A model generated the notes under the pieces. The model was not told the DNA's origin, searched no databases, and worked only from the letters and a program-made list of their open reading frames with translations. DNA of 64,000 nt from Trachythela sp. YZ-2020 (taxonomy: Eukaryota > Cnidaria > Anthozoa > Malacalcyonacea > Clavulariidae). The stretch covers positions 558,001-622,000 of the forward strand of contig JADLSH010000220.1 of the NCBI GenBank assembly GCA_016169945.1, read 5' to 3'. A program made the position numbers and the translations under genes. Below, in pieces: positions 11,255 through 23,189 of the stretch. Numbering within the stretch: position 1 is the first letter of the stretch; each line of letters begins with the position of its first letter.

Positions 11255-13700
11255 CTCAAAGTTGTACAATTTGTAAATTAGTGTTTACCTCTCTTCCAAA
11301 AATATGCAAAATATGTGGAAAGGTTAATTCTTAGAAAAATTAAGAAAGTCAGCTTTCATTGTACTCATTGTGATGTAGTCTGTGACTATCGAAACTTTAT
11401 CGACCAGTACGTTTGCCCCTTATCATATATCCATCAGTCAATTGGGCTATCCATTCAGCCATTAACAGGGTCATAACAAACCAGGTTTGTTTCTTGGGGT
11501 GAATACCCCTCTAACTTTGTTCAATTAAACGGGAAGTATATATGAGCTGGACTTACAGACTTCAGCAAGCTGAGATTAGCCAGGAAACCTAATACGATTA
11601 CATGCGAGTGGCATATAAAGTTTCAGGTATGGATCCAGCATGATCTGGTAGGAGGCTTGCCATGTGCTAGTAACCTATATCGTGACTGTCAGCACGACCG
11701 CGGACTGAGAAAGAGTTCATCGCCACTAAGGACCCTGGCAGGGTGAAAGGGCAGAGCTCGGATTTTTGAAATATATGTTTTCCTGGATGGTCATTTTTAA
11801 CAAAAGTATAAGTAAAACAGAACAATGCTATACATTTACTAGAATACTATACACTTGATAAATATTCCTTTAATACAAAGAGTATACATTTATGCAGGTT
11901 TAAAAGAGAGCGGGATGGCTGTAGAATGGACCCATCTCCACTCATCTTTCCGAACTGAAACATATCTGCTAGGTTGTGAGAAAATAATACATTCTCAAAA
12001 ACACTCTATTTTGTATCAATGGATAAAACATGAGACAATTTTGAATACAGCTAATTCAACTAACTTAAAGTTTGTCCTTTGAAGGTAAAACTGTCAACTG
12101 TAAGTGACTTCCACGTCCAAACGCGAAAATCAGAATGAACTAGCTTATATCTCTTTTTTAATGCTTTTATTTGTTTGTGACATTTTGCAGAAAACAACTT
12201 CCATGCACATTGATTATATATTCATGTCCATTGTGGTTTTCTAGCTTAGAGGGCGGGTCCAGGTTCTAAGGGGATTCGGTTGCGAAGTCGTCAGAGTCGG
12301 CTCTGACATCGTATGTCCGATTCTCGCTGGGACTTATGGCACTTGTGTGAAAAAGGTTTTACCGAATGTTGTGGGTTTTTTCCGGGTATTCCGGTTTCTT
12401 CCCAAAGGGAATGTCGACAGAGTGGGTTTGGATAAACCCCGAACTAACCCTTCCATCGTAGCTGTGCTCCCTGATTAGACATGCTTGATACGGTGGCAGC
12501 AAGAGGCGCATCTAATAAATCTTTGACTCGATCAAGTTGAGCTGCGTCCTTCGTAATTCAGATGAGCTCTCAGCTGGTAGTAAGGATGAATAATTAGCAC
12601 ACCCCCATTTACTTAGTAAGCGATTTTGATTTTCAAGGGACAACGTCGTTGAATTATCTTACCAGTTTATTCATGTTCAGATAGCTACCATCATTTACAT
12701 AATTTACCAGAATTGTTTACAAACTACTATATCACAAATAGTGAAATTCATCAACATAACACGAAACTCATCAAAAAGTCTTATCAAAGAATAAACTATA
12801 TTAAACACTCGCTCTCCAAAAAAGGAGTAATTGATATTTAGAATAGTCTTAGTATAAAACTGAAAATCGTAGTATTATATAATATATTCAAAGTTCAATC
12901 AAAATAATACTTCATAAAAATTTAACAATCATACTATATCAGATGCAACATATATTTTAAATGTTGAAAAAAAACCTTTATGGTTTTAACTAGGGGTCTT
13001 CATTTAAAAGTATGTAAAGGTTTCTAGCAGACTCCTAGCCCTAGATAACAATTTTGTATATATATTGTTAGTATTTTGTGTAATAAATGGACGAATAATA
13101 ATAAAAGAAATTAGCATTAATTATTAAACAGAATAAATATTTAACTACTTGTGCGCTAATGCGCTAATAACAAATATTTTCCTCATCTTACATCTGCTTT
13201 GTGCTCGTCTCGTAAGAAACATTGATTGATGCAGTAAACCGTTAACTTCAGAATTGAGAATTTGCGTATACGTTTATGGTAAGTTTTTCCTTTGGAAATT
13301 TCTACCAATTTATCTATTTATGTTTAATTTCTATAAAATTTATTTATTTATTTGAATAATTTATACAAAGCAAAGGAAGATGCTTATGAAAGAGTATTGG
13401 GTATCGTTATCGAGTCAACTGGGTAAAGTCCGAATGTAACTCTATATATAAGTGTCCTAGTGTCCTATAGTGTCCCATGATATATCTCATGATATTTTTG
13501 CGACGGGCGACTGTTTTGGCGGCTCTATTTCAGAAAATGTTTTGCAAAGATATCGCTAAAATAGACATGTGTAGAAGTTGAAAATTTCACACAAAAATTG
13601 AATCAGCCGGATAAATATTATTTGTCTTAGTAGCGTAGTGGCAGGTACACATCAGTTATTCAGACGGGCGATATGCATTACCTTTGGAAATATTTCAATC
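11255..13700. repeat. Copy 2 of the tandem duplication, split by two insertions
   Basis: Segments 11255-11390, 12530-12655 and 13105-13700 together match copy 1 in order and orientation. Between them lie about 1.1 kb (ending in the SINE at 12241-12530) and about 450 bp. The second insert ends with TGTAATAAATGGACGAATAATAATAAA, split here as an AATAAA signal plus AATAAT tail, which suggests a retroelement 3' end. Confidence 0.65.
12241..12530 (+). repeat. SINE with CCGGGTATTCCGGTTT core
   Basis: The head GGATTCGGTTGCGAAGTCGT to GTCCGATTCTCGC is weakly tRNA-like. The centre TTTTCCGGGTATTCCGGTTT resembles the conserved core of metazoan V-type SINEs. The 3' part reads GCTGTGCTCCCTGATTAGAC, then GGTGGCAGCAAGAGGCGCAT and AATAAATC. 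There is no protein coding. Confidence 0.55.
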
Positions 13701-14170
13701 TCAGTATATAGTTATTCAGTAAGAGGGATTTTTGGAAGTATATATACTTTGCATTAAATGATAGTTTTCCAAAGGATTCAGTTGAATGAGTTTGATTTTG
13801 TCTTCAATTTAAAAATGTAATTATTTCGTACATAAGCCACATATACTATAGCGGTATACGTCATTTTGTCGTACATAAAATTGAAGAATCCGCTAATATA
13901 TTAGATTCAGCGCGAAAAGCGAAAAGTCTTCGCTTACCTATATATAGCGGTTTAACAGCTGCCTCTATTGATATTAATAAATTTAGATTAGAAATACGCA
14001 TTGAATACGCATTGCTCGGTTCATATGCAATAGCAACTAACAGCATGTAGCTACTGTATGGCCACTTACATACAGCATAAATGCGTGCAACATCAAATAT
14101 TTTCATGATCAGTGAAAGTATTTGAAAAGAGATGCTATATAGCATGCATGTCGGTATCCAATGTACTAAA
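13701..14170. other. Non-coding; an open minus frame is not supported
   Basis: A minus-strand frame of about 107 codons at 14184-13861 has no recognisable domain and overlaps the proposed first exon of gene B on the other strand. I treat it as chance. Confidence 0.3.
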
Positions 14171-14172
14171 AT

Positions 14173-14356
14173 ATGTTGTTTCACTCATTTCAGAAAAAGT
14201 TTGCACTTGATCTAATTGGAGTTGTGTTGATTGGACTACCAACAATGTATCTGAAATATTATTTCTTGGGCTTAATTGTTCCACGCATAATTTCAATAAT
14301 TGCACAAGGACAAGGAAATGAAAGTTTGCATTTTTGTTTCAGTTCAACTTTTGAAG
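14173..14356 (+). CDS. Gene B candidate first exon (signal/hydrophobic N-terminus)
   Basis: The ATG at 14173 opens a frame with a long hydrophobic run (LDLIGVVLIGLPTMY), then NESLHFCFSSTFE. It ends at a GAAG|GTAGGT donor in phase 1. That joins the phase-1 PAN exon as Gly-FRLN, and the segment just before it reads like the start of a PAN domain. An alternative is that the coding part begins at a TTTCAG acceptor (14193) with the true start upstream. Confidence 0.4.
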
Positions 14357-17300
14357 GTAGGTATATAGCATTGGCACTACGGACCTTCGCTGGCGACGTT
14401 TTTGGTGCAAGGAGCTCGAGCACTGTATAGGAATGGGCTGACGAAATTCACATGCATGCATTAGAGACTCAAATATAGATGGTATTGGATAGAGTAAACT
14501 ACAGTACCTGTGGTACTTATAATGAATTTGCTTTCTTTTGTGTGTGTATTACTATTTAAAATTACGTGTTAATATACAATTGACCATCATCTTAATTCCC
14601 CTTGAACCACAGAAATCTCATGAGAAATATTATACATGCGTTTTTCTTGCAATACTGAAATATGGCGAGCAAGGATGAGGCAAATATGGCGAACAAGGAT
14701 GGGCGAGGTATAGAGAAAACCATTATCAGATTAAAGATACAATGTTATATTGTCATAATTGCACTGCAGATATAAAAATAACGATATTAGTATAGGTAAT
14801 AGCACGGTTTCGAGTGCAATTTGGATATTTCATGCACGAGTGAGTTTTTCAAAGACCTCAAAATAGGTCTTTGAAAAACTCACCAGTTCACGTTATATCC
14901 AAATATCACGAGAAACCATGCTATTAATTATTAATAATATGCATAAAAATGTTCGAGACAATTATACTTTCAACTTACTAGCTTCGGGCCTTCGGCGAAC
15001 CGTCCACGGATATAAAGTTTTCGCTCCATTTATTATTATCTGTATGAATTGCCAAGCATTTGAAAGTGAACTGAACCATATGGATTTCTTATAAATTTCA
15101 TGTAAACTAAATTTTCCACCTTTTAAATAACTTTTAAGTCGTCATTTTCGTCCCGAAAATTCAAATTAAATTTAGGCGAGCGGGCGCCATGTTGTTTTGT
15201 TTTGAGCAATTTGCACAGAACTAGAACAGATTGGCTCGTGGTGATTACAGATTTTTGCACTGTATTACAAAAAATTGCACTGTTGTTACATATATTTGCA
15301 CTGCTGTTTGGGATTAATTGCACTGAAATCAACCAATCACAGTCGAGTAATATTTTTATGTATATTATTATGTTTCATAGTAGAACTTAATATCCGTATA
15401 TTACAGTATATCCAAATTCAGGATAATTATTTGCGATTAAGCTATTTCGCCGACTTAGTCAATGACGATTATGACACCGTGATATATCATTGAATTTTAA
15501 CTATTGTCTCTATTGTTTATTGTTTGAAAAACAAAGTACCTGGATCTGTTTAATTTGACATAAAAACAATATTTCCGCGTAGAGCATGTATATGGTATCA
15601 TATAAATAATAATCAAACTATCAATTATCAAAGTCGAGATGAGTGTAAACAAAACGAACTACAATAATTATTAAACAATATAATTCCGCATTGACGAAAC
15701 TTCCGTTTCCAGGGGTTCGCTTCAACTAAGTAAGGGCTGGACCCGACAACATCCTGAACAGACTTTGAAGGAGTTTGCACCGGAGCTAGCCCCTATCATC
15801 TGGGATATTTACAACCAATCAACAAGGGAAGAGTACATTACATCCCTGGACCCCCGCCAATATGCTCGAAAGGGACATTCAACAACAGATGCTCTCCTAT
15901 ATATGCTGGAAGCTATTTATTATGCGGTAGATTACGGTGAGGCAGGTGGCCGGATTTTCTTCGGAGATTTTAGCAAAGGGTTCGATGTTATTGATCACAC
16001 CATCTTAATGCGGGAACTTGATAAACTACAAGTCCATCCTGCGCTTCTGAATTGCATTGCAGCCTTCCTAAATTGCATTGCAGCCTGCATTGCAGTTTTG
16101 TTAGACTTGCAGACTCTAAAACGTGGAGTACCCCAAGGGACATAACTGGGAATTGTTCTTGACTAACAATATGTTTTTTGACTGGTACGTTCATACCAAA
16201 TTCTTTGACGATACGATTTGCTTGTAAACTTTCTACACAATCCCAATTTCTTACTTCATCCTATTAAAATATAATAGGTAACAATGTTATAGAGCGTGTG
16301 AGGATTTATAAGATCGTAGGTGTTATTATGGACAGTGACCTAAAGTGGAACAGTCAAGTCGATTACATCGTTAAGATAGCCAGTAAGAAATTGTATCCTC
16401 TGAGGATATGGCATACGTTAACCAGGGTAATATTCTCAAAGCATATCTAAGTACAGTACGACCAATGGTAGAATATGCCGTTCCGGTGGGGCAAGATATT
16501 CGATCCGGATTACTTCTCTGATGCAATTGAGCTGGTGAAAAAAGGGCACTTTTTTTACAGAAGCCTTAAATATTGCGCAGTTACCAACCTTTAAATCCAA
16601 ACTATTGGAGTATTATAAAAACGCTCCAATAAACTACGACTCAGAAAACCCTAGTACATGGAATCAGTTTGTGTAAAATGTAATGTTGCACGGAGCCTCA
16701 CTAATCCTAGTTGTTGTGCTTGAACTTATATTTTAAAGATTGAAGTTTTAAATTATTCTTATGCTAAGGGCTCGCAGTAATTGGCTTACGCTCTTGCAAT
16801 TCCTCTGCAACCTTTATTGACTTTACTTCAATTCGTGTATTTATTGTATATAATTTTTGTATTTATTTTTTAAAAGTTAATAAAAAAAAAAATGGAACTT
16901 TGAAGTCTAGAAGAGACCTGTTGTGTGTTAAATATGTGGACAAGTTGAGGTGTAAGGACCACCCTTTGTTTAATTTATTACCAAAGCCAGTTATTTGTGA
17001 TAGACAAAGTCCGTACAATTTTATCTATTTATACACTAGACCTACTACTTGTAGAGCAAAGAGAGCACAATCCTTCTACCTTTAGACACTTTAAATAGCT
17101 TAGTAATATTATTGCTATTTAAATACTATGTAAATACCTAGATTTAACTACTTTTATACTTTATTGAACATGCATGTAAATATAATAGTAATTTTAAATT
17201 GTAATGTAGCTATTAAGCTCGCTAATTCAGTCATTGTAACTGCAAGAGAGTTTTAATAAACTACTAATAATATTGCTACTATACTACCATTATTATTACT

Positions 17301-20300
17301 TAACTATTAGGAAAATATAATTACTTTTCCAACATTATTCAAAATATTTTTGTGTGTAGGTTATGCGGGATAACTTTAGCGCGTCGTCATATACTGTCTA
17401 GGAGCTTTTATGCCTGTCGAAGTATTTAGACTATTTAGTTTCTGTGTTCTTTTTCCATTTCAAAAATTCCATTGTACTTTGCCTGTTTATAAGCCATATG
17501 CTGTAACAACTTGATAATTTCAAATATTGCTAGAGAAGTTACGTCAACTTTGCACTATCCTTGGTATCTCTGTGTTATAGTCACATCCAAAACCTTGCAG
17601 ACAGCTTCTTGTAGAAAACTATCAACTTTTCACTACATGTGTGATTTTCTTATCAAATTTCATATTATGCTCTATAGGTTTTAGACTGAATACTACAGTT
17701 TTTATGACTAAAGGCGTTTCCGAGTGGATAGATTGTGTTGCGGAATGTGTCACTGAGCCATGTTGTAGATCGATCAACTACAAAAAGACATTGACCTTAC
17801 AGAATGAGTCAAACTGTGAAATGTTACATAATCTGGTCTATAATACATCTGAGAAATTATTGGAGATAAACTCTTCCTACGATCATGTCTATTTGACTGT
17901 CCCACCAAAGGTATAAAATGACTAAAGAGTATGAATGATTTTTTAAATTTTTAATTAAGATATAATTACTTGTAATCTAGTGTGGGGTATTCAAATAGGC
18001 AATTCGGTGCGAGAAATTGCAGCACGTCATTTGACTAACTTGAAATAATTTTTATAATATTTTTCTTAATTCTATTAGAAATACAGTAATACAGAATAAA
18101 AAGACTTTTTTTGCATTTTAAGGTGGTTAAGGGAACAGATTATTTTAATCTGTTCAAAGAGGCACCCACCTTTAACGAAATATCACTTTGCACTTTTGCA
18201 AACTGCAAAGTCTCCCACCCACCTTTTGCCGCCGCTTTTGCTGTTTTTCTTCCCTACATATCTCTTCTTGTACCGCTTTCTCTATGATCGGATTGTCAAA
18301 GACAAAGCAGTCACTTTGCAGCTAATCCAGGCTGAGGTAAATACCAATTAGGCATCCCTGTTATCACTACAGGAGATGTAGGCTACTAGATTTATTTCAA
18401 GACACAACGAGAAAATTGATGAAGTAATTTTATAACATCAAAATAAAGTAAAGACTAAAATGTAATACTAGAATGAAATACTAGACCAGTCTTAAATAAT
18501 GAAACAGATTCAAAACGTTTTCAGCATCAATTTCCTTTGATGAGGTTTTTGCCTGACTTCAAATGCCATGACTCGTGCGTGTCAGTGCTGTTTAACTAAA
18601 TTCATAACGGGGGGGGGGCTTTCTAGACAAGCATGTTACCTTGCATGTTACAAGCATGTGACTTGACTTGACTTGACAAGGGTGAAAACATTCGGGGGAT
18701 GGATGACGTCATAAATAACCCCCCAATCCCACGATCTCTTCTTTATATGATATACATACCTGTAATAGTCATAATTATATAGCTATGTTTTGAAAATAAA
18801 AACTATGGAAAAAAATATATTGTCAAGCATTCTTGCAAAAAGAAGGGTGGCTCATCTCCCCAATAGTCCCCCTCTCTTTCTACTGAAACCATTGTTTGTG
18901 AAATTATCGGTAGTAATGATTCCTATATTCTTTGTATTCTATAGCTACCAAACGCTTGCAAGTAATTATTAACCTAAAACGTGCCAAGAGAACCCTGTTC
19001 TTGCTCTCTGAGTGACTACAGTATCTATGTGATATATGTGCATATTTCACTTCATTTCTATTTGGACGGCCCGTTTAGTTTGGGGCCGTGGGCAAATCCC
19101 TCCACCTCGGGTCGGCCGTCACTTAATAATCACTCTTCCGTCATTTTCTCATGAAAAGAAACAAACGACATATTGTTATTTTCTGTAGGAGTACAATTCA
19201 AGCTGCTTGGTTTTGGAGGAAAATATAAAAGGTAGCTTTTGATAAGTATAAAAGCAAAATTATTTTTCTAAATTCAGTATACGAACGGTTCAACATATTT
19301 TGATTTTAGTTTCAATATTTTGTTGAATGAATAATTTTCTTTACCAGAACTTATAGAGTTGAAAACCCTTCTTTTACAGACACTTTATAATACGAACGCC
19401 TCCTATAATTACGGACAGTTTCCACACTGTAATTCTGGCAGTGTTTGCGTCGCAACACCAGAATCAGTGGAAATTCTTGCAGCAATGTGAATACCGATAT
19501 GGTTTTACACCAAATTTGGCGTTAGTTTACACATATCCAGGACTAAATGGATGTAGCTGTGTGGACATCAAGGAAGTGTAAATCTATACTATGAGCGTAC
19601 ACTAACACCTCTGAAGCTCTTTCTACACAGCTTTAGTGTAAACCAGCTTGCAGCTATGTGGACACCAACTCGGTGTAACTGTAACCCTCTACTACATGAA
19701 CTGATATGATTGTCTAATATCCTGTCTGGTACTCAAACAATCGGGGTTAATTAAACGCTCAGATGAGGAATTGCTATTAAATAACCAGATCATTTCGCTG
19801 TGTTTTCTAAAATATCGCCAACTGTGTGTAAGCAATGCTATCCCTTATAAAAACACTAAATTTTTTAGATGTCTGTTTAGAGACTTATACTTGTCGACTG
19901 TGCGCATCAATTCATGAATTATGTATATGGCTAATAAAATGTTGTGACACTTTTTTATCCCAGATGTATTAGAAAGATAATGTAATCTTTCTCTGCGATC
20001 ATTAATTACTTTGCCGGCATGCTTCGTGGGGGCAAGGTAAAAGATTAGAAAAGGCTTTATATACTATATAGTACAGACTCAATTTTTGCCTAACTGCTGA
20101 GAAGCATCTATATTTCGGCTTCAGGATTCGAATACAACATGCATGTTAGAATCTGCCAGAAATCAAACAGCTCTTCATCACAAACGTTCGATGGCAGTGT
20201 AGGGTAGAGTTTAGCTAATATACGGCGGTTGACTGTTGTATAAAACTATCTTAAAAATACAATAAGAACTTCGACGTTTCGAGCGAATGCCCTTCGTGTG

Positions 20301-22989
20301 GAAGTTAGTAGGAGTAATTTCCAGACGAAGGACCTTCTCTCGAAAGGTCGAAGTTCTTATTTTATTTTTCAGGTAGTTTTACACAACAGTCAACCGCCGT
20401 ATAGTTCTTCATCACATAATTTTGTAAATTTCCCTAAGGATTTTTGTATCTTACTATCCTCGAAACTTTGAAATGATTAACCAGATTTATAGTGGATATT
20501 TAAAATCTTTGTGGAGAGCTTTTCTCCAGGAGTTATAAATACAAACAAATAAATGGAAATGGGCTGCCCTGTATCCTTCCAAGTGCCTTAGAAGCAAAAA
20601 ATGATACTGTTTGAACGAGAAAGAATCAAGCCGAAGATCCTGAAATACATTTTAACTATTTATTAGCTTCTTCATGTGCAGATCCCAAACCATTGGGAAT
20701 GGAGAGTGGTGAAATATCTGATGGTGCAATCACAGCGTCATCTATATATATTTACGATGACTACTATACCTACAATCCTCAATATGCAAGGTTGAACAAA
20801 GTAGGTTCCGGCTGCTCTTGGGCGCCTACTGATCAAGGGAAAACCAACTCGTGGTTTCAAGTTGATATGAGACAACTGACCATTGTAACAGGAATAGCAA
20901 CTCAGGGAACATGTTATTCCGCGGACAATGAATGGACAAAGTCTTACTTGGTTTCATACAGCACTGACGGCAATAATTGGACATATTATCAAGAGTCAGG
21001 AGATGTAAAGGTAAGCAATCGCAACAAGCAAATAATATTTACGCTCTAGATTGTCTGTTCTACCGTAAAAACACGACTGTGCTTTTATTGCAGATAAACG
21101 TTTGAACGCCAAGTGAATGATTCCTTCGTATGATGTTTTAATTAAATATTTCGAATCAGGGTTGCCGAATATGGGGGGGGGGGGAGGGCTAAGCTCCCAA
21201 ATTTAGATCAGAGCGCGATAACTTAATGCTAAGGTGTCATATTCTTCGCTGCCTGAATTTCCAAGTGGACAAAATGAGCTGGTTTCTGCATGTGAAATCG
21301 TCCCCAGAACGCAGACTGGAGCCCACATTTCCCAGGTAGCATGCACTAGCTAAGCACTCCTACAGTTTTGAAACCCTCCCCCCCTCCCCTTAACGAAAAC
21401 AATCTTCCGCCGTCACTGTTACAAATCGGTAATACGAAAGAGAAATACCCAGTTTGGGACTTTAATTTAATATTTCTCTGTTTTCGTGTTGAAATTTGCT
21501 TTGAAAATCTATGAGGACTTCTTGTTCCCATTACACGTAGGTCTTTAAAATCAGTAATAAGTTATCTGATACTTCTCTTCCTGTTTTGTATGGCTTGTTA
21601 ACAACCAATGTGGATTTAAATACCGAGGAGTAGTGTCATCTACAATGCATAAAATGTAGAAATTTATAATTTTAGAATTTTATTGATACAGCACTATTTC
21701 CAAGAAGATAAATATGTGTAAGATTACACAAAACAGTTATAAATTTACAGTCATAATTTCAAATCAATTTGGTAGGTGAAAATGGGTAGTAATCAAAGGA
21801 ACAAATGCTTTCAAGTTGATCACTACCTACGGTCAGATACAAATCATAATCACAATAGGGTTGAGCTTACTCTGAGGTATATACACACAATATTGACCTT
21901 TTAAAAGCACAGGGATATTTACCTTTACCTAATCATATTTATATAGACTTGACATAGTTATAAACTTGCTAATGGCTCGGTAAATTTGACCGAGTCATTA
22001 GCAAGGGTCATGTATTTGCACCCACCCGCACGTGCGAAATGTATGACCGGTCATGCTTGTTCAGGTATTTCGCAGTATTCATAAATGTCGCTTGACAACT
22101 GGAAAAATTATGTCGATTTGCATGCAAAAGTCTGCAGGGATGCAGCCTAGAGTATTGACTTTAAATCCATGGTGATCTGATTTGGTCCTTTTCCAGTTCG
22201 CTTTGTAGCAATTTAAGTAAGCATAAAAAATTAGAGGTAAAATTGCCTATGTCACATGTTTGAGTTAGGCAAAAATCTGACTGAGATCTGAAAGCACATG
22301 CATGATTGGAAAATCGACATACACACGTGTTTAGGAGTTGTATTACACTTCGGAAGCCTGGCTAAGTCAAATAACTAAAATTCTTCAAAACTGACTTAGG
22401 CAAAAATGTTAGTAAGGTGTCGAAATTTATTGTCTAAACAAGTAAAAATCTCATATCTTTTCAACCGAAGACGTGTTCGGGGAAGACTTGTAGCAAGTTG
22501 TCAACAACAGGATAATAACAAGCTGTTGGAACAACGTACTTGTAAGTCTCTTGAGCAAGTCTCTTGAGCAAACAACCTTTTAGCAAGTTATCAACAAGCC
22601 GGCCGTTGACAATTTGTCAACGAACTGGAAATAAGCAGTGCGAACACATTCTGATAACAAGCTGCATACTTGTTACAACTTGTGCGTTTTTACGTGTGTA
22701 GTTGAATTCTATTATTCAATATGTTGTTATTGTTGTCGTTGTTGTCGCTGTCTTCATTGTCGAAACGTTTTCGTTGTCGCTGTCGTTCTCGTTGTCATTC
22801 TCTTAATTGTTGTCGTTTTCGTCACCTGAAGTTTTCAATTTATAGGTTTTTCAAGCAAACAGTAATCGAAACTCTGCTGTAACCCACATATTCGAAAATC
22901 CTATTCAAGCTCGGTTCATGCGTGTCTGGCCAAAGTCTTGGAAGAAACATCCTACAATGCGGCTGGAGTATTACGGTTGTCGTCTGTAG
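14173..22989 (+). CDS. Gene B: secreted PAN/apple + F5/8 type C protein, five exons
   Basis: The exons are 14173-14356 (phase 0 to 1), 17678-17910 (1 to 0), 19189-19231 (0 to 1), 20682-21010 (1 to 0) and 22846-22989 (0 to stop), 933 nt in all or 310 aa. Every junction has GT and AG and compatible phase. The order is a hydrophobic N-terminus (residues about 10-45), a PAN domain (62-139), a linker and an F5/8C domain (about 154-310) starting KPLGMESGEISDG and ending LEYYGCRL. PAN and F5/8C modules bind protein or carbohydrate, so an extracellular adhesive, matrix or recognition role is likely; the ligand is unknown. Introns hold LINE remnants and MITEs. The first exon is the least certain part. 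Gene A is a tandem paralogue. Confidence 0.75.
14840..14883. repeat. Perfect 19-bp hairpin
   Basis: GTGAGTTTTTCAAAGACCT at 14840-14858 is followed by a 6-nt loop and its exact complement at 14865-14883. Weaker outer arms (TTGGATATTTCATG against ATATCCAAATATCA) suggest a small MITE of about 110 bp within a gene B intron. Confidence 0.65.
15740..16680 (+). mobile_element. LINE reverse-transcriptase remnant
   Basis: The frame 15765-16145 reads KEFAPELAPIIWDIYN (upstream of RT), then YARKGHSTTDALLYMLE, FFGDFSKGFDVIDH (motif A region) and LKRGVPQGT (motif B) before a stop. The jump from EEYITS to the KGHSTTDAL block implies an internal deletion. Decayed pieces continue as GVIMDSDLKWNSQVDYI near 16318-16370 and a truncated downstream part. 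Motif C is damaged. It lies in the first intron of gene B. Confidence 0.75.
16885..17290 (+). mobile_element. Possible LINE C-terminal remnant
   Basis: The frame 16900-17085 reads SRRDLLCVKYVDKLR, then HPLFNLLPKP and RPTTCRAKRAQSF, resembling the C-terminus of other LINE polyproteins. AATAAA-like and TAATAATATT tail sequence follows up to 17290. The family is uncertain. Confidence 0.4.
17678..17910 (+). CDS. Gene B PAN/apple domain exon
   Basis: The acceptor TCTATAG precedes 17678 and the donor AAG|GTATAA follows 17910. The frame reads FRLNTTVFMTKGVSEW, then IDCVAECVTEPCCRSINY, then ESNCEMLHN. The C-x3-C-x4-C-C-x-S-x-N pattern followed by a distal NC is typical of PAN/apple modules. The phase is 1 in and 0 out. 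Confidence 0.75.
17911..19188. other. Gene B intron without further exons
   Basis: There is no coding support. It contains a short GAACAGATTA/TAATCTGTTC hairpin near 18141-18161, a G run at 18609-18618 and a few ACTTG repeats near 18660. Confidence 0.4.
19189..19231 (+). CDS. Gene B 43-nt linker exon
   Basis: TTTTCTGTAG|GAG opens and AAAAG|GTAGCT closes a frame EYNSSCLVLEENIK in phase 0 to 1. This exactly bridges the phase gap between the PAN exon (ends 0) and the F5/8C exon (starts 1), and creates a GAT Asp before PKPLGMESG. Its Cys may supply the N-terminal partner of the discoidin disulfide that is missing from the DPKPLG start. Confidence 0.6.
20221..20401. mobile_element. 181-bp MITE with about 55-bp inverted repeats and TA duplication
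   Basis: TACGGCGGTTGACTGTTGTA begins the left arm and its complement ends the right arm at 20401. The arms extend through AATAAGAACTTCGAC. TA flanks both sides (20219-20220 and 20402-20403), pointing to a Tc1/mariner-type MITE. It lies in gene B's third intron. Confidence 0.75.
20682..21010 (+). CDS. Gene B F5/8C exon 1
   Basis: The acceptor CATGTGCAG precedes it and the donor AAG|GTAAGC follows. The frame reads PKPLGMESGEISDGAITASS, then GSGCSW, SWFQVDMRQL, VTGIATQGTC and YSTDGNNWTYY, all diagnostic of the F5/8 type C fold. It is strongly similar to gene A exon 783-1021. Confidence 0.9.
21011..22435. other. Gene B last intron, mostly featureless
   Basis: A hairpin at 21965-22006 (CTTGCTAATGGCTCGGT against ACCGAGTCATTAGCAAG) is the clearest structure. 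G-rich (21174-21186) and C-rich (21365-21390) tracts face each other but do not form a convincing TIR. Confidence 0.4.
22436..22705. mobile_element. MITE of the CAAGTTGTTGACAAG family
   Basis: The left end AAACAAGTAAAAATCTCATA faces a right end whose complement is CTACACACGTAAAAACGCAC. The interior is full of CAAGTTGTCAACAAC-type words. Related sequences occur at 61110-61215 and 63890-64000. Confidence 0.5.
22715..22822 (+). repeat. GTTGTC-type simple repeat
   Basis: Degenerate TTGTCG/TTGTTG repeats run directly up to the acceptor of the last gene B exon. They generate a spurious Cys-rich open frame. Confidence 0.8.
22846..22989 (+). CDS. Gene B terminal exon (F5/8C C-terminus)
   Basis: The acceptor TTTATAG precedes it. 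The frame reads VFQANSNRNSAVTHIF, then QARFMRVWPKSW and LEYYGCRL and stops at TAG. The phase-0 junction matches the donor at 21010. A GTTGTC-rich simple repeat lies immediately upstream in the intron. Confidence 0.9.
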   Translation, partial: VFQANSNRNSAVTHIFENPIQARFMRVWPKSWKKHPTMRLEYYGCRL

Positions 22990-23082
22990 AACTTGTTACA
23001 TACATGCATACATACGTAGCTATGTAGTTACATAGTCATATATAACTTCTGAATATATAACTATAGGATCAGACTGAGCATG

Positions 23083-23183
23083 ATATCAAGAATTGTTCAG
23101 ACCGAGGTCAATGTTGTCTGCCAAAAGCGAAGCTGAGGTGGATAAAATTGACCGAAGCCTGGATAATTCTTGATATCATGGGT
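23083..23183. mobile_element. Small MITE with GCATGATATCAAGAATT ends
   Basis: CATGATATCAAGAATTGTTC at the left faces the complement CATGATATCAAGAATTATCC at the right. The arms are about 22 bp in a 100-bp unit 94 bp downstream of gene B. Confidence 0.6.
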
Positions 23184-23189
23184 ATAAGC

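Noticed and set aside
13861..14184. 107-codon minus-strand frame
   Set aside because: No domain or splice support, and it is opposite a better gene B exon candidate.
17409..17480. Signal-peptide-like frame MPVEVFRLFSFCVLF as first exon of gene B
   Set aside because: No acceptable donor in the required phase follows it.
21174..21390. G-run and C-run pair as TIRs of a MITE
   Set aside because: Only homopolymer tracts match, and no duplication or arm similarity lies beyond them.
22638..22829. Cys-rich open frame
   Set aside because: It is a translation of a GTTGTC-type simple repeat.
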